A stretch of DNA of 54,504 nt from Saprospiraceae bacterium (GTDB lineage: Bacteria > Bacteroidota > Bacteroidia > Chitinophagales > Saprospiraceae), in NCBI GenBank assembly GCA_020629315.1, contig JAHDDO010000015.1, forward strand, positions 34,594 through 89,097. Reading direction: 5' to 3'. The notes beneath the pieces are model-generated. The model ran no database searches and was not told the DNA's origin. It saw only the letters and a program-made list of their open reading frames with translations. Positions 7,066-14,875 of this stretch are shown piece by piece; positions within the stretch are counted from its first letter, which is position 1; the number at the start of each line of letters is the position of its first letter. The translations under genes and the position numbers were made by a program.

Positions 7066-9495
7066 TTAAAGTTTATCAGGCTCAGCCTCTAGAATCATTT
7101 CTAAAACCGTTTCTATTACATCTTCTGCGTTTGGTTTGCTAAAATAATCGCCTGTATCTCCGAATGGAGGTCTATGGTCTTTAGCCGTTAAGGTTCTTGG
7201 TTGTGAATCCAATAAATAATACACATCGCGTTCTTCAAGCAGTTGTTGTAAAATAAATCCAGAACCTCCACCCGGGACATCTTCATCCACTATTAGTAGT
7301 CGATTCGTTTTTTCAACCGAATCACGAATCACATTTTCAAGATCAAAAGGAAGAAAAGTTTGTAAATCAATCAATTCGGCATTAATACCCATAGAGGCTA
7401 GTTTATTGACTGCTTTTTCAACTATTCTAAGAGTGGTACCATAACTTACTATTGTTATATCATTACCCTCTGTTAAAATATCAGGCACTCCTAATGGTAC
7501 CGTATATTCCCCAATATTTGATGGCATTCTTTCTTTTAATCTATATCCAGCCAATGGCTCTATCACCAAGGCAGGATCTGTGCTCTGCATTAAAGTCTGG
7601 TACATACCAGCTGCTTGAGTAAAGTTTCTAGGCACACAAATACACATGCCTCGCAACGAATGGATTACCATACCCATGTGTGAACCACTATGCCAAATAC
7701 CTTCTAATCTATGGCCTCTAGTTCGTATGATGGCTGGCGCCATTTGAATTCCGTTACTTCTATATCGCAATGTTGCCAAATCATCCGATAGCGGTGATAA
7801 AGCATATATTAGGTAATCCAAGTATTGTATTTCTGCAATGGGCCGTAAACCGCGCATGGACATACCAATCGCTTGACCAATTATTGTCCATTCCCGAATG
7901 CCTGTATCAAAAATGCGGTCTATACCATACTTCTCTTGCAATCCAGCAAAACCCTGATTAACATCACCAATGTGACCTACATCTTCGCCAAATGCATAGG
8001 TTCTTGGGTCTCTTTCAAATAATTGATCAAAGTAACTATTGATTAGTTGAAAGCCATTAACAATAGATGCCTCTTCTGCGTATTCAGCTGAAATTATAGC
8101 TTGATTAACAGCGGCTTTGTCTGACTCGCTATACAAGTGTTTTTCATATTGTTTCTTGGCTCTTTTTGCACTTTGCTCAATAGTCTCATTTATAAAGGTA
8201 GGAATGTCTTGTTTGGCTGTGAAAAGATCGATTTTGCATTGCCTTAAAATACTAAGCAATTCACTGTAGCTAGGATCAAGACTATTCTGTAGGTCCTCAA
8301 TGTGTTTAGATAAAATAGAAGATTGCGCATCAGGCAAGCTTTGCAATTCTTCTATGATTTGCTTTTTGAGCATCTTATTTGGCTCAGAATATGACTTCCA
8401 TGCATCTCTTTTTGCTGCTTTTACAAAGTTTTTTGCAGCTTGCTTTAGTAGGGCTATTTCATCATTTGAACTTATACCTGTTTCGACAACCCAAGACGTC
8501 ATCTTTTCTATGCAATCATATTCTTTTTCCCATGCCAAACGATCTTCGGACTTATACCTCTCATGAGAACCAGACGTAGAATGTCCTTGTGGTTGGGTTA
8601 ATTCTTCTACATGTATTAAAATAGGAACATGTTCTTTCCTAGCTAAGCGGCTGGCTTCATCATACACATTAATTAGAGATACATAATCCCAACCTTTTAC
8701 ATTATAGATGTATATCCCGTTTTCTTCATCCGTTTTCAAGAATCCCGAACAGGCTTTCGAAATGGACCCTTTTGCAGTTTGTAGTTCCTTAGGTACAGAA
8801 ATCCCATATCCATCATCCCACACTGAAACGACTAGGGGCACTTGAAGCACAGCTGCCGCATTCATTGTTTCCCAAAAAACCCCTTCAGAAGTGGAGGCAT
8901 CCCCTATTGTACAATACACCACTTCATCTCCCTTCCTTGTGAGCTTTGTATGTGCATGTAGGCTGTGATTTGTTCTAAACTTTTTGGATGCAAGTGCTAA
9001 TCCTAATGCCCTTGCCATTTGCCCGCCAGTAGGTGAAATATCAGAGCTATGATTGTAACGTTCTGTGAGATCTAGGAATGCATCTTCTTCATCTATAAAT
9101 GGACTAGCGAAATGATTATTCATTTGTCTACCACCTGAAAAAGGATCATTATCTGGGTCAGCATATAATTGAGCAAAAAACTGTTGAACTGTACTTAAGC
9201 CTTGAGCCATAGCTAGAGTTTGGTCTCTATAATAGCCTGATCTAAAGTCACCCTTCTTAAAAAATCTGGATAACACAACTTGGGGTAACTCTTTACCATC
9301 TCCGGTTATTCCAAATTTAGCCTTACCACCTAAGACCTCCTTTCTGGCTAAAAGACTAGCTTCTCTACTCACCATACAAATCCAAAGATCTTTTAGAATG
9401 GCCTTAAAATATGTAGATTCATCTGAGGTCTCTTCATTGCTGATTTGGATGATATCTTCAAATACATTCCAGGGGGTTGTCTCTTGCTCTATCAT
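7066..9495 (-). CDS. Fused 2-oxoacid dehydrogenase E1 (alpha and beta subunits)
   Basis: A thiamine-diphosphate E1 in which the alpha and beta subunits, separate in most bacteria, form one chain of about 809 residues. The alpha half has the cofactor motif beginning GDASTSEGVFWE; the beta half (from about residue 480) contains GEDVGHIGDVNQGFAGLQ and, near the C-terminus, the transketolase-C segment with DEDVPGGGSG. It decarboxylates a branched-chain or other 2-oxoacid and passes the acyl group to a lipoyl E2. Such fusions are common in Bacteroidota. An upstream ATG at 9513 exists, but a TACTTTTG -7 box lies at 9500-9507, between the two candidates, so I chose 9495. Substrate (pyruvate or branched-chain oxoacid) is not resolved. 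Confidence 0.93.
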   Translation of the reverse strand: MIEQETTPWNVFEDIIQISNEETSDESTYFKAILKDLWICMVSREASLLARKEVLGGKAKFGITGDGKELPQVVLSRFFKKGDFRSGYYRDQTLAMAQGLSTVQQFFAQLYADPDNDPFSGGRQMNNHFASPFIDEEDAFLDLTERYNHSSDISPTGGQMARALGLALASKKFRTNHSLHAHTKLTRKGDEVVYCTIGDASTSEGVFWETMNAAAVLQVPLVVSVWDDGYGISVPKELQTAKGSISKACSGFLKTDEENGIYIYNVKGWDYVSLINVYDEASRLARKEHVPILIHVEELTQPQGHSTSGSHERYKSEDRLAWEKEYDCIEKMTSWVVETGISSNDEIALLKQAAKNFVKAAKRDAWKSYSEPNKMLKKQIIEELQSLPDAQSSILSKHIEDLQNSLDPSYSELLSILRQCKIDLFTAKQDIPTFINETIEQSAKRAKKQYEKHLYSESDKAAVNQAIISAEYAEEASIVNGFQLINSYFDQLFERDPRTYAFGEDVGHIGDVNQGFAGLQEKYGIDRIFDTGIREWTIIGQAIGMSMRGLRPIAEIQYLDYLIYALSPLSDDLATLRYRSNGIQMAPAIIRTRGHRLEGIWHSGSHMGMVIHSLRGMCICVPRNFTQAAGMYQTLMQSTDPALVIEPLAGYRLKERMPSNIGEYTVPLGVPDILTEGNDITIVSYGTTLRIVEKAVNKLASMGINAELIDLQTFLPFDLENVIRDSVEKTNRLLIVDEDVPGGGSGFILQQLLEERDVYYLLDSQPRTLTAKDHRPPFGDTGDYFSKPNAEDVIETVLEMILEAEPDKL

Positions 9496-9499
9496 AGTA

Positions 9500-9507
9500 C
9501 AAAAGTA
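9500..9507 (-). promoter_or_regulatory. -7 box deciding the E1 start
   Basis: The minus strand reads TACTTTTG (TAnnTTTG), ending 4 bp before ATG 9495. Transcription from it would begin at or next to that ATG, so the mRNA would be nearly leaderless and the ATG at 9513 would be untranscribed. Confidence 0.55.
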
Positions 9508-9629
9508 AGCCATTTTTAGGGCTTGAATAGCGGGATTAGAACGGAGTTATTCACATATTATGAAATAATTTAAACAATCATTAACACATTATTAGCGCTT
9601 AGTTTAGTGTGAATTAATCTTATCTGTTT

Positions 9630-9637
9630 TAACTTTG
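9630..9637 (+). promoter_or_regulatory. -7 box of the DUF1573 gene
   Basis: TAACTTTG matches TAnnTTTG and ends 20 bp before ATG 9658. It overlaps the in-frame GTG at 9637, which supports 9658 as the true start. Confidence 0.6.
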
Positions 9638-9657
9638 TGCTAATTAACTTAATAAGC

Positions 9658-10146
9658 ATGAAAAATATCCTTTTAATCTTTTTGCTATCATTGACTTCTT
9701 CGTACGTTATTTCTCAGGTAGAAGAGGTGAAAGAAGTAGAGGTGGTTGAGATCGCACAAGATCAAGAAAATGCCGATGGTCCTGTTATGGATTTTGAAAC
9801 TACAACTGTAGACTACGGAACCATAGATCAAAATTCTGAACCTTTACGAAGTGTAACATTCACAAATACAGGTAATGAGCCTTTAATCATTAAAAATGCT
9901 AGAGGAAGTTGCGGATGTACTGTACCAATTTGGCCAAAAGAGCCAATTATGCCAGGAGAAAGTGATGTTATTGAAGTAAGATATGCTACTAACAGATTAG
10001 GAAATATCAATAAAACTATCAAGATCACCACTAATGAGGGAACAGAACCCCATGTATTAAAAGTGGTAGGTAAAGTTTTAAAGCCTGAAGATGCAGAGAG
10101 TGTGCCTACAAGTGCACCAAGTATGTTGAAAGAAGGCGAAAACTAA
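9658..10146 (+). CDS. DUF1573 domain secreted protein
   Basis: A 162-residue exported protein. It begins with a signal peptide (MKNILLIFLLSLTSSYVIS, cut before QVEEV), has an acidic linker, then a single DUF1573 domain of immunoglobulin/ASPM-like fold. The typical core is visible: FTNTGNEPLIIKNARGSCGCT and, near the end, IKITTNEG followed by a beta strand. The family is very common in Bacteroidota and its function is unknown. The frame extends to a GTG at 9637, but the signal peptide and promoter box favour ATG 9658. A strong terminator follows, so the gene is probably monocistronic. Confidence 0.9.
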   Translation: MKNILLIFLLSLTSSYVISQVEEVKEVEVVEIAQDQENADGPVMDFETTTVDYGTIDQNSEPLRSVTFTNTGNEPLIIKNARGSCGCTVPIWPKEPIMPGESDVIEVRYATNRLGNINKTIKITTNEGTEPHVLKVVGKVLKPEDAESVPTSAPSMLKEGEN

Positions 10147-10170
10147 TTAAGAAAAATCACGATTTTTATA

Positions 10171-10200
10171 AACCCTTAGCGATGCTAAGGGTTTTTTTAT
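10171..10200 (+). terminator. Rho-independent terminator after the DUF1573 gene
   Basis: A 10-bp perfect stem AACCCTTAGC/GCTAAGGGTT with a GAT loop, followed by a T-run. Confidence 0.93.
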
Positions 10201-10221
10201 TTGTAGTAACATTAAAAATAT

Positions 10222-10986
10222 ATGATAGCCGTACTATCCCCAGCTAAGACTTTAAATGAAGAAACGCCTGTATCAGGTTCCAGCACACCTTATTTTAGAA
10301 AGGAGGCCTTGGAATTAACTGAGCTCCTAAAGCAAAAAACACCAGCCGATCTTAAGAAAATGATGTCAATAAGTGACAAACTGGCTTTACAAAATCACGA
10401 GCGATACCACAGATTCAAATCTGCGTTTACAGCAAAAAATAGTTCTGCTGCTATTTACACATTCAATGGCGATGTTTATAGAGGATTTGATATAGACACA
10501 ATAGATCAAAAAGCATTACAATTTGCCGATAATCACATTCGAATATTATCTGGGCTCTATGGCATACTTAAGCCAATGGATAGAATGCAAGCGTATCGTT
10601 TAGAAATGGGAACGACATTGGACAACCCAAAGGGAAAAAATTTATACAAGTATTGGGACGACAGTGTATACAAAAGAATCAAAAATGAGCTACGAGGACA
10701 CCAATACCCCATTATTTTGAATCTGGCATCTCAAGAATATTTTAAAGTTCTGGGGCAAATAAAAGGAACTATTCCGGTCATCCACATTGACTTTAAAGAG
10801 TGGCGTAAAGGCAAACTTGTTTCTGTTTCCTTTAATGCAAAAAAAGCAAGGGGTATGATGGCTAGGTATATTTGTGATAATCAAATTGAGAACCCTGAAA
10901 AATTGAAAGCATTTGATCTTGAAGGGTACTATTTTGATGAGAATGGTTCTACAGATGACAAATGGCTATTTGTTAGGGAAGGATAA
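10222..10986 (+). CDS. yaaA: Peroxide stress protein YaaA family
   Basis: The 254-residue protein starts MIAVLSPAKTLN, the family signature, and carries the conserved core YTFNGDVYRGFD and LYGILKPMDRMQAYRLEMG. YaaA proteins (DUF328/UPF0246) limit free iron damage during hydrogen peroxide stress in E. coli and bind DNA through a helix-hairpin-helix-like motif. It begins 22 bp after the terminator of the preceding gene, so it has its own promoter, though I did not see a perfect -7 box. The DUF547 gene follows 35 bp later and may be co-transcribed. Confidence 0.94.
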   Translation: MIAVLSPAKTLNEETPVSGSSTPYFRKEALELTELLKQKTPADLKKMMSISDKLALQNHERYHRFKSAFTAKNSSAAIYTFNGDVYRGFDIDTIDQKALQFADNHIRILSGLYGILKPMDRMQAYRLEMGTTLDNPKGKNLYKYWDDSVYKRIKNELRGHQYPIILNLASQEYFKVLGQIKGTIPVIHIDFKEWRKGKLVSVSFNAKKARGMMARYICDNQIENPEKLKAFDLEGYYFDENGSTDDKWLFVREG

Positions 10987-11021
10987 ATACTAAATGGAAT
11001 GTTGTAATCGTCTCCTTTTGC

Positions 11022-12599
11022 ATGATTAAGGAAATAATTTTACATAGCATATTCATTTCAAGCTTTCTTTTATTGCTTTCTACACAAAGCAAGGCACAAG
11101 ATGTAGACCAATGGAATAAAGATATGTCGCAGTTCTATGCTGAATATGTCATAGATGGCAAGGTCAAATACAAAGATATCGATGATAAGACCTTAGCTTA
11201 TTTAGCAAAGCATGTAGAGGACTTAGAAAACATTGAATTTTCAAATCTTACACAGCCAGAACGTGTAGCACTTCTCACAAATACATACAATTTACTTGTA
11301 ATAAAAAAGGTAGTCGAAAACTATCCTATCGCATCTGTGAAAGCTATTCCAGGATTTTTTACAGACCCTCAAAAAGTAGGGTCTCTTACGCTTAGCTTGA
11401 ATGAACTGGAACAATATATTCTTTCTGAAAGCGAAGACCCTCGATTTCATTTTGCTTTAGTTTGTGGAGCCATATCTTGCCCTGCTTTATTTTTCATCAA
11501 TGAGCAAAACCTAAAGAACCAGTTAGCTACTGCAGAGAAAAACTTTTTTAAAAATTCAAATTTCATAAAAGTTGATGAAGAAAACCAATCCGTAAAGGCT
11601 TCCAAAATATTCAATTGGTATGCGGCCGATTTTGGTGGCAGAAAATATATTGATGAGAGCATCAAAAAATATTTAGATATCGAAGTTGCTGATTATAGCC
11701 TCTCTTACGCAGTCTACGATTGGCGATTAAATGAAGATAAGGCCGTGAAGCAAATCAGATATCAACCTACCTTACTATATACCAAAGGAGCCAGAGAAGT
11801 CAAGTTGTTTTCTAATTACTACACCCAAAAGGAACCTGTTTCTGATACTGAAGATGAACTTAGATATACTTTTTTTACTAATACTCTTCAATATGTAGAA
11901 GGTACAAAGAAAGGATTCAACATTGGACCCGTGATCAGATTCAGATCAGTACAATTGGAACCATTGTCGACCGCTCGTTATTTTCATGCGACAAGATTTC
12001 AAAACAACAACATTGATGGTAATACTTTTAATGCTTATGCACGAACCGGCATCTCCGCAGCTGGTTTACAGTTTAGGCATGAACGTACATCTAAAAAGGA
12101 AAAACGGCATTTAATCATACACACCTTATTGTTTCCAACCGTGCAAAACGCAGAAGGGGATGGCACTTTTGGATTCTTAGATTGGGATGGGTTACAATAT
12201 ACTATTCAAACATGGAGAGATAAAGATATAGGGCCCAATCTGAATATATTCTTTGATTTTGGATTCATTTTCGAGAATATTCACCCGGATATTTTCACAG
12301 AGGACCCTCTTTTTTTTCAAATTACTAGTAATAACGTTGCGATAATAAATTGGTTCTTATATCCAAGGATGACATTGTACGGAATAGCCAGTATCAGCCC
12401 TCAGCTAGGTATATTCACCCAATCCGGCAATACAAATACAAACATTGGTGGATTCGGTCAATTAGGAGTAGGCTACAAATATTTTATTACAGATACCATT
12501 GAACTAGAACTGCTGGGAACGTTATTCCAAAGCACGGTTTTCAATAGGCAAAGTCAGACTGTAAATGTTGGGATTCGCTATGCATTAATACGTGCGTAA
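11022..12599 (+). CDS. DUF547 protein with C-terminal outer-membrane beta-barrel-like domain
   Basis: A 525-residue exported protein. A signal peptide (to about residue 25, ending SKA-Q) is followed by a DUF547 domain at about 60-190, recognisable by NTYNLLVIKKVVENYP and FALVCGAISCPAL. DUF547 relates to transglutaminase/papain-like folds; its activity is unknown. From about residue 230 to the C-terminus the sequence alternates polar and hydrophobic residues with many aromatic positions and short turns, as in an outer-membrane beta-barrel. DUF547 proteins usually end after ~250 residues, so the extra ~300 residues look like a fusion. The DUF547 call is firm; the barrel is an inference. Confidence 0.8.
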   Translation: MIKEIILHSIFISSFLLLLSTQSKAQDVDQWNKDMSQFYAEYVIDGKVKYKDIDDKTLAYLAKHVEDLENIEFSNLTQPERVALLTNTYNLLVIKKVVENYPIASVKAIPGFFTDPQKVGSLTLSLNELEQYILSESEDPRFHFALVCGAISCPALFFINEQNLKNQLATAEKNFFKNSNFIKVDEENQSVKASKIFNWYAADFGGRKYIDESIKKYLDIEVADYSLSYAVYDWRLNEDKAVKQIRYQPTLLYTKGAREVKLFSNYYTQKEPVSDTEDELRYTFFTNTLQYVEGTKKGFNIGPVIRFRSVQLEPLSTARYFHATRFQNNNIDGNTFNAYARTGISAAGLQFRHERTSKKEKRHLIIHTLLFPTVQNAEGDGTFGFLDWDGLQYTIQTWRDKDIGPNLNIFFDFGFIFENIHPDIFTEDPLFFQITSNNVAIINWFLYPRMTLYGIASISPQLGIFTQSGNTNTNIGGFGQLGVGYKYFITDTIELELLGTLFQSTVFNRQSQTVNVGIRYALIRA

Positions 12600-12638
12600 G
12601 CTTCATTTACAAACCTACTAAGAAATAGGTATTTTAAA

Positions 12639-12666
12639 AACATATTAAAAAAAATTATAATATGTT
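12639..12666. repeat. AT-rich dyad AACATATTA-N10-TAATATGTT
   Basis: Perfect 9-bp arms at 12639-12647 and 12658-12666, 10-bp spacer. The same half-sites and the same spacer occur at 45908-45935, suggesting a shared binding site or structural element. Confidence 0.8.
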
Positions 12667-12678
12667 AAGAACTCACAA

Positions 12679-12830
12679 TATATTTGTATTGTCAATTGAA
12701 GAATTGATTTGTAATAAGGTCTTGAAAACTGTACTTAGAAAAATTAACGAGGTCATTCCAAAAACCGAATGGGTAAAAAGACCTTTATCAATTTTTTGAT
12801 TGTCTGAGTACGGTTTTCTTTTACCTTTCA
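12679..12830 (+). ncRNA. Candidate small RNA or leader RNA upstream of the K+ channel gene
   Basis: A TAnnTTTG box (12679-12686) precedes hairpin TCAATT-GAAG-AATTGA and then a 15-bp stem: GAAAACTGTACTTAG (12724-12738) pairs with CTGAGTACGGTTTTC (12804-12818) through 13 Watson-Crick and two G-U pairs. Inside are the nested stems AGGTC/GACCT and CATTC/GAATG. A T-rich stretch follows the closing stem. A transcript of roughly 130 nt is implied. I recognise no Rfam family; it could be an independent RNA or a structured leader. Boundaries are estimates. Confidence 0.42.
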
Positions 12831-12889
12831 TAATCTTCGCTCGAATTTCATCCCTTCTTTTTTTTGCAGCACCATATTAATATTAGCCG

Positions 12890-12897
12890 TAGCTTTG
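12890..12897 (+). promoter_or_regulatory. -7 box of the K+ channel gene
   Basis: TAGCTTTG matches TAnnTTTG and ends 6 bp before ATG 12904, implying a nearly leaderless mRNA. It covers the alternative in-frame TTG at 12895 and argues against that start. A TTG at 12864-12866 could serve as the -33 element with slightly long spacing. Confidence 0.5.
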
Positions 12898-12903
12898 ACC
12901 TTT

Positions 12904-13785
12904 ATGAGTAAGACAGAGGAGCAAAAATATGATCCTGTAAAGGAACGTCTTCACGAAATTATTTTTGAAGCTGATACACCTGCCGGTAAGTTTTTCGACC
13001 TTGCACTTTTAGTACTTATTTTGCTGAGTGTTTTAGTGGTGATGCTTGAATCTGTACCCAGTTACAGCCTTAGGTTTCATGATCTATTTATTGCATTAGA
13101 ATGGTTTTTCACGATTGTGTTTACCATAGAATATATGCTACGAATATATGTAACATTAAAACCCATAAAGTATGTCACCAGCTTTTATGGTGTAGTAGAC
13201 CTCTTATCCATATTGCCTACTTACCTTAGCTTTTTTATTACCGGCTCTTCTTCTCTAATGGTTATCCGGTTATTGCGTTTATTAAGGGTATTTCGTGTCC
13301 TGAAACTGGCTAACTATCTCGACCAAGGAAGTTTGATCATACAATCCTTAATTGCCAGCAGGCGAAAGTTAACTGTCTTTGTATTCTTCGTTTTATTGGC
13401 TGTAACCATATTTGGATCTATAATGTACCTTATTGAAGGAACCCAACCAGATACCAAATTTGATAGTATTCCCAGGAGTATCTATTGGGCGATTGTAACC
13501 TTAACAACCGTGGGGTATGGTGACATTTCCCCAACAACTAATTTGGGCCAATTCCTATCAGCTATTATCATGATCTTAGGTTATGCTGTCATAGCGGTAC
13601 CTACAGGCATTGTATCCGCTGAGGTACTTCAAAATGCTCGAAAGAAAAGACGTCGTTTACGTAAGGGTGTTTCAACGCAAGTCTGTAGACATTGCGCAAA
13701 AGAGGGTCATGATACAGACGCTATATTTTGCAAATTCTGCGGCGAAGAATTAAACATCAGACTCGAAGATCAAGAATCTCCATAA
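12904..13785 (+). CDS. Voltage-gated potassium channel (Kv-like) with C-terminal zinc ribbon
   Basis: A six-helix ion channel of 293 residues. Hydrophobic helices S1-S3 are followed by an arginine-rich S4 with R at every third position (RLLRLLRVFRVLK, about residues 122-134). The pore carries the potassium filter TVGYGD at about 201-206. After S6 comes a basic cytoplasmic segment and a short C4 zinc ribbon, CRHC at about 260 and CKFC at about 276. The ribbon is the unusual part; it replaces the RCK or cNMP-binding domains of many bacterial channels. ATG 12904 was chosen over TTG 12895 because a -7 box overlaps the latter. The 3' end overlaps the convergent HAD gene by 29 bp. Confidence 0.92.
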   Translation: MSKTEEQKYDPVKERLHEIIFEADTPAGKFFDLALLVLILLSVLVVMLESVPSYSLRFHDLFIALEWFFTIVFTIEYMLRIYVTLKPIKYVTSFYGVVDLLSILPTYLSFFITGSSSLMVIRLLRLLRVFRVLKLANYLDQGSLIIQSLIASRRKLTVFVFFVLLAVTIFGSIMYLIEGTQPDTKFDSIPRSIYWAIVTLTTVGYGDISPTTNLGQFLSAIIMILGYAVIAVPTGIVSAEVLQNARKKRRRLRKGVSTQVCRHCAKEGHDTDAIFCKFCGEELNIRLEDQESP

Positions 13786-14446
13786 GGTTTTTGACATCAT
13801 AATCGACATCAACTTGTTCTGATTTTTTTTCATTGGGATTATACCAAACCGAGCGAATACCAAAATTATTTGCTCCTTGAATGTCACTACCTAAAGTATC
13901 CCCTACCATCAAAATTTTATCTCGCTGATTTATCGCACTTCTTTCAAAGGTGTAATCAAAAAATGCTACATCTGGCTTAGCCTTTTTTATCTCATCAGAT
14001 ATTACAATACTGGAAAAATACTCCTTAATACTATGATGTTCTACTCTAGAACGTTGGACTTCCGCTAATCCATTAGTCACCAATATAAGTTCGACCTTTC
14101 CTTTCAAGGCATTTAAAAGTTCTAAGGCATTAGGAACCAAGTAATCTTTTTCACATAAGTTTTCGAGAAAAGCCACATTTGCTGCAAGAGGATCTTTTTG
14201 TATTCCAATTTCACTAAAGAATAAGGACCACCGTTTAGATCGTAAGGTATCTTGATCTATAATCCCTTGCTCCAATTCCTTCCAGACTTGTCGATTTATT
14301 TCCTTATAGATTGGGTATAGTTCAATGCCATTTGACTGCCCATATGAAGACATCAAGTATAAAAACGCTTCTTCTGCACTTTTACTAAAATCCAAAATGG
14401 TATTATCCAGATCGAACCAAATAGATTGAAAATGATTCCAAATCAT
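13757..14446 (-). CDS. HAD hydrolase, YjjG-type nucleotidase family
   Basis: A 229-residue haloacid dehalogenase-fold phosphatase. The catalytic DLDNT motif is at residues 12-16 (nucleophile D12), motif II is LVTNG, and motif III/IV is visible as KPDVAFFDYTFE and MVGDTLGSDIQGA. The helical cap after motif I and the overall length match the YjjG/pyrimidine 5'-nucleotidase subgroup, which removes phosphate from (non-canonical) nucleoside monophosphates. It overlaps the upstream DoxX-like gene by 4 bp (ATGA type), so the two are translationally coupled. Its 3' end overlaps the opposing K+ channel gene. Substrate is inferred from family only. Confidence 0.88.
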   Translation of the reverse strand: MIWNHFQSIWFDLDNTILDFSKSAEEAFLYLMSSYGQSNGIELYPIYKEINRQVWKELEQGIIDQDTLRSKRWSLFFSEIGIQKDPLAANVAFLENLCEKDYLVPNALELLNALKGKVELILVTNGLAEVQRSRVEHHSIKEYFSSIVISDEIKKAKPDVAFFDYTFERSAINQRDKILMVGDTLGSDIQGANNFGIRSVWYNPNEKKSEQVDVDYDVKNLMEILDLRV

Positions 14447-14859
14447 CCTGGTAAACGCATTACGTGAATAAGTCGCTTCACTGAGTATTTACCTCCCCCA
14501 TTGGCAACGATGATCATGAGTCCTCCAATATATGCTAGCATTCTCATGAAGTTTAACATGTTTACGCGCTGCAATTGCTCAGGATCATTCCAAAAGCTAT
14601 ACACAATAAATACATATGGAATCCAATATAACATCAATAGAAATCCACCAATATCAGCATAGTAACCTATGAGGACTAAAAGTCCGCCCAATAGAAGAAG
14701 AAGAATGGAACCTACGATTAGGAAATTTAGACTTTTGTCTAGATTATACGCCATTAAAGTCTCTTTGGTATCTTCAAAAAACACAATCGAATCAATGGCT
14801 TCGAAAATACTTACTAGGCCTATGATCATCCTACCCACTAAATCAAAAATAGATTTCAT
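14443..14859 (-). CDS. DoxX-like four-helix membrane protein
   Basis: A 138-residue integral membrane protein with about four hydrophobic helices, spaced as in the DoxX/DoxD family of small quinone- or redox-associated membrane proteins. The opening FDLVGRMIIGLVSIFEAIDSI resembles the first DoxX helix, and the last helix contains GGLMIIVANGGGKYS. Function is not known. It begins 16 bp after the FAD oxidoreductase gene and its end overlaps the HAD gene by 4 bp, so the three probably form one minus-strand operon. Confidence 0.7.
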   Translation of the reverse strand: MKSIFDLVGRMIIGLVSIFEAIDSIVFFEDTKETLMAYNLDKSLNFLIVGSILLLLLGGLLVLIGYYADIGGFLLMLYWIPYVFIVYSFWNDPEQLQRVNMLNFMRMLAYIGGLMIIVANGGGKYSVKRLIHVMRLPG

Positions 14860-14875
14860 TCGATAATTTAAGATG

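Larger units (their letters stand above)
12600..12903. other. Intergenic region with a dyad, hairpins and two -7 boxes
   Basis: No open frame of note lies here. Contents in order: AT-rich dyad (12639-12666), hairpins ACAATA/TATTGT (12675-12692) and TCAATT-GAAG-AATTGA (12692-12707), a -7 box TATATTTG (12679-12686), a long stem-closed structure (12724-12818), and a second -7 box just before the K+ channel gene. Confidence 0.7.

Noticed and set aside
12679..12830. Known riboswitch (c-di-AMP or other) for the K+ channel gene
   Set aside because: I could not find a riboswitch consensus core, and the channel gene has its own promoter box after the structure.
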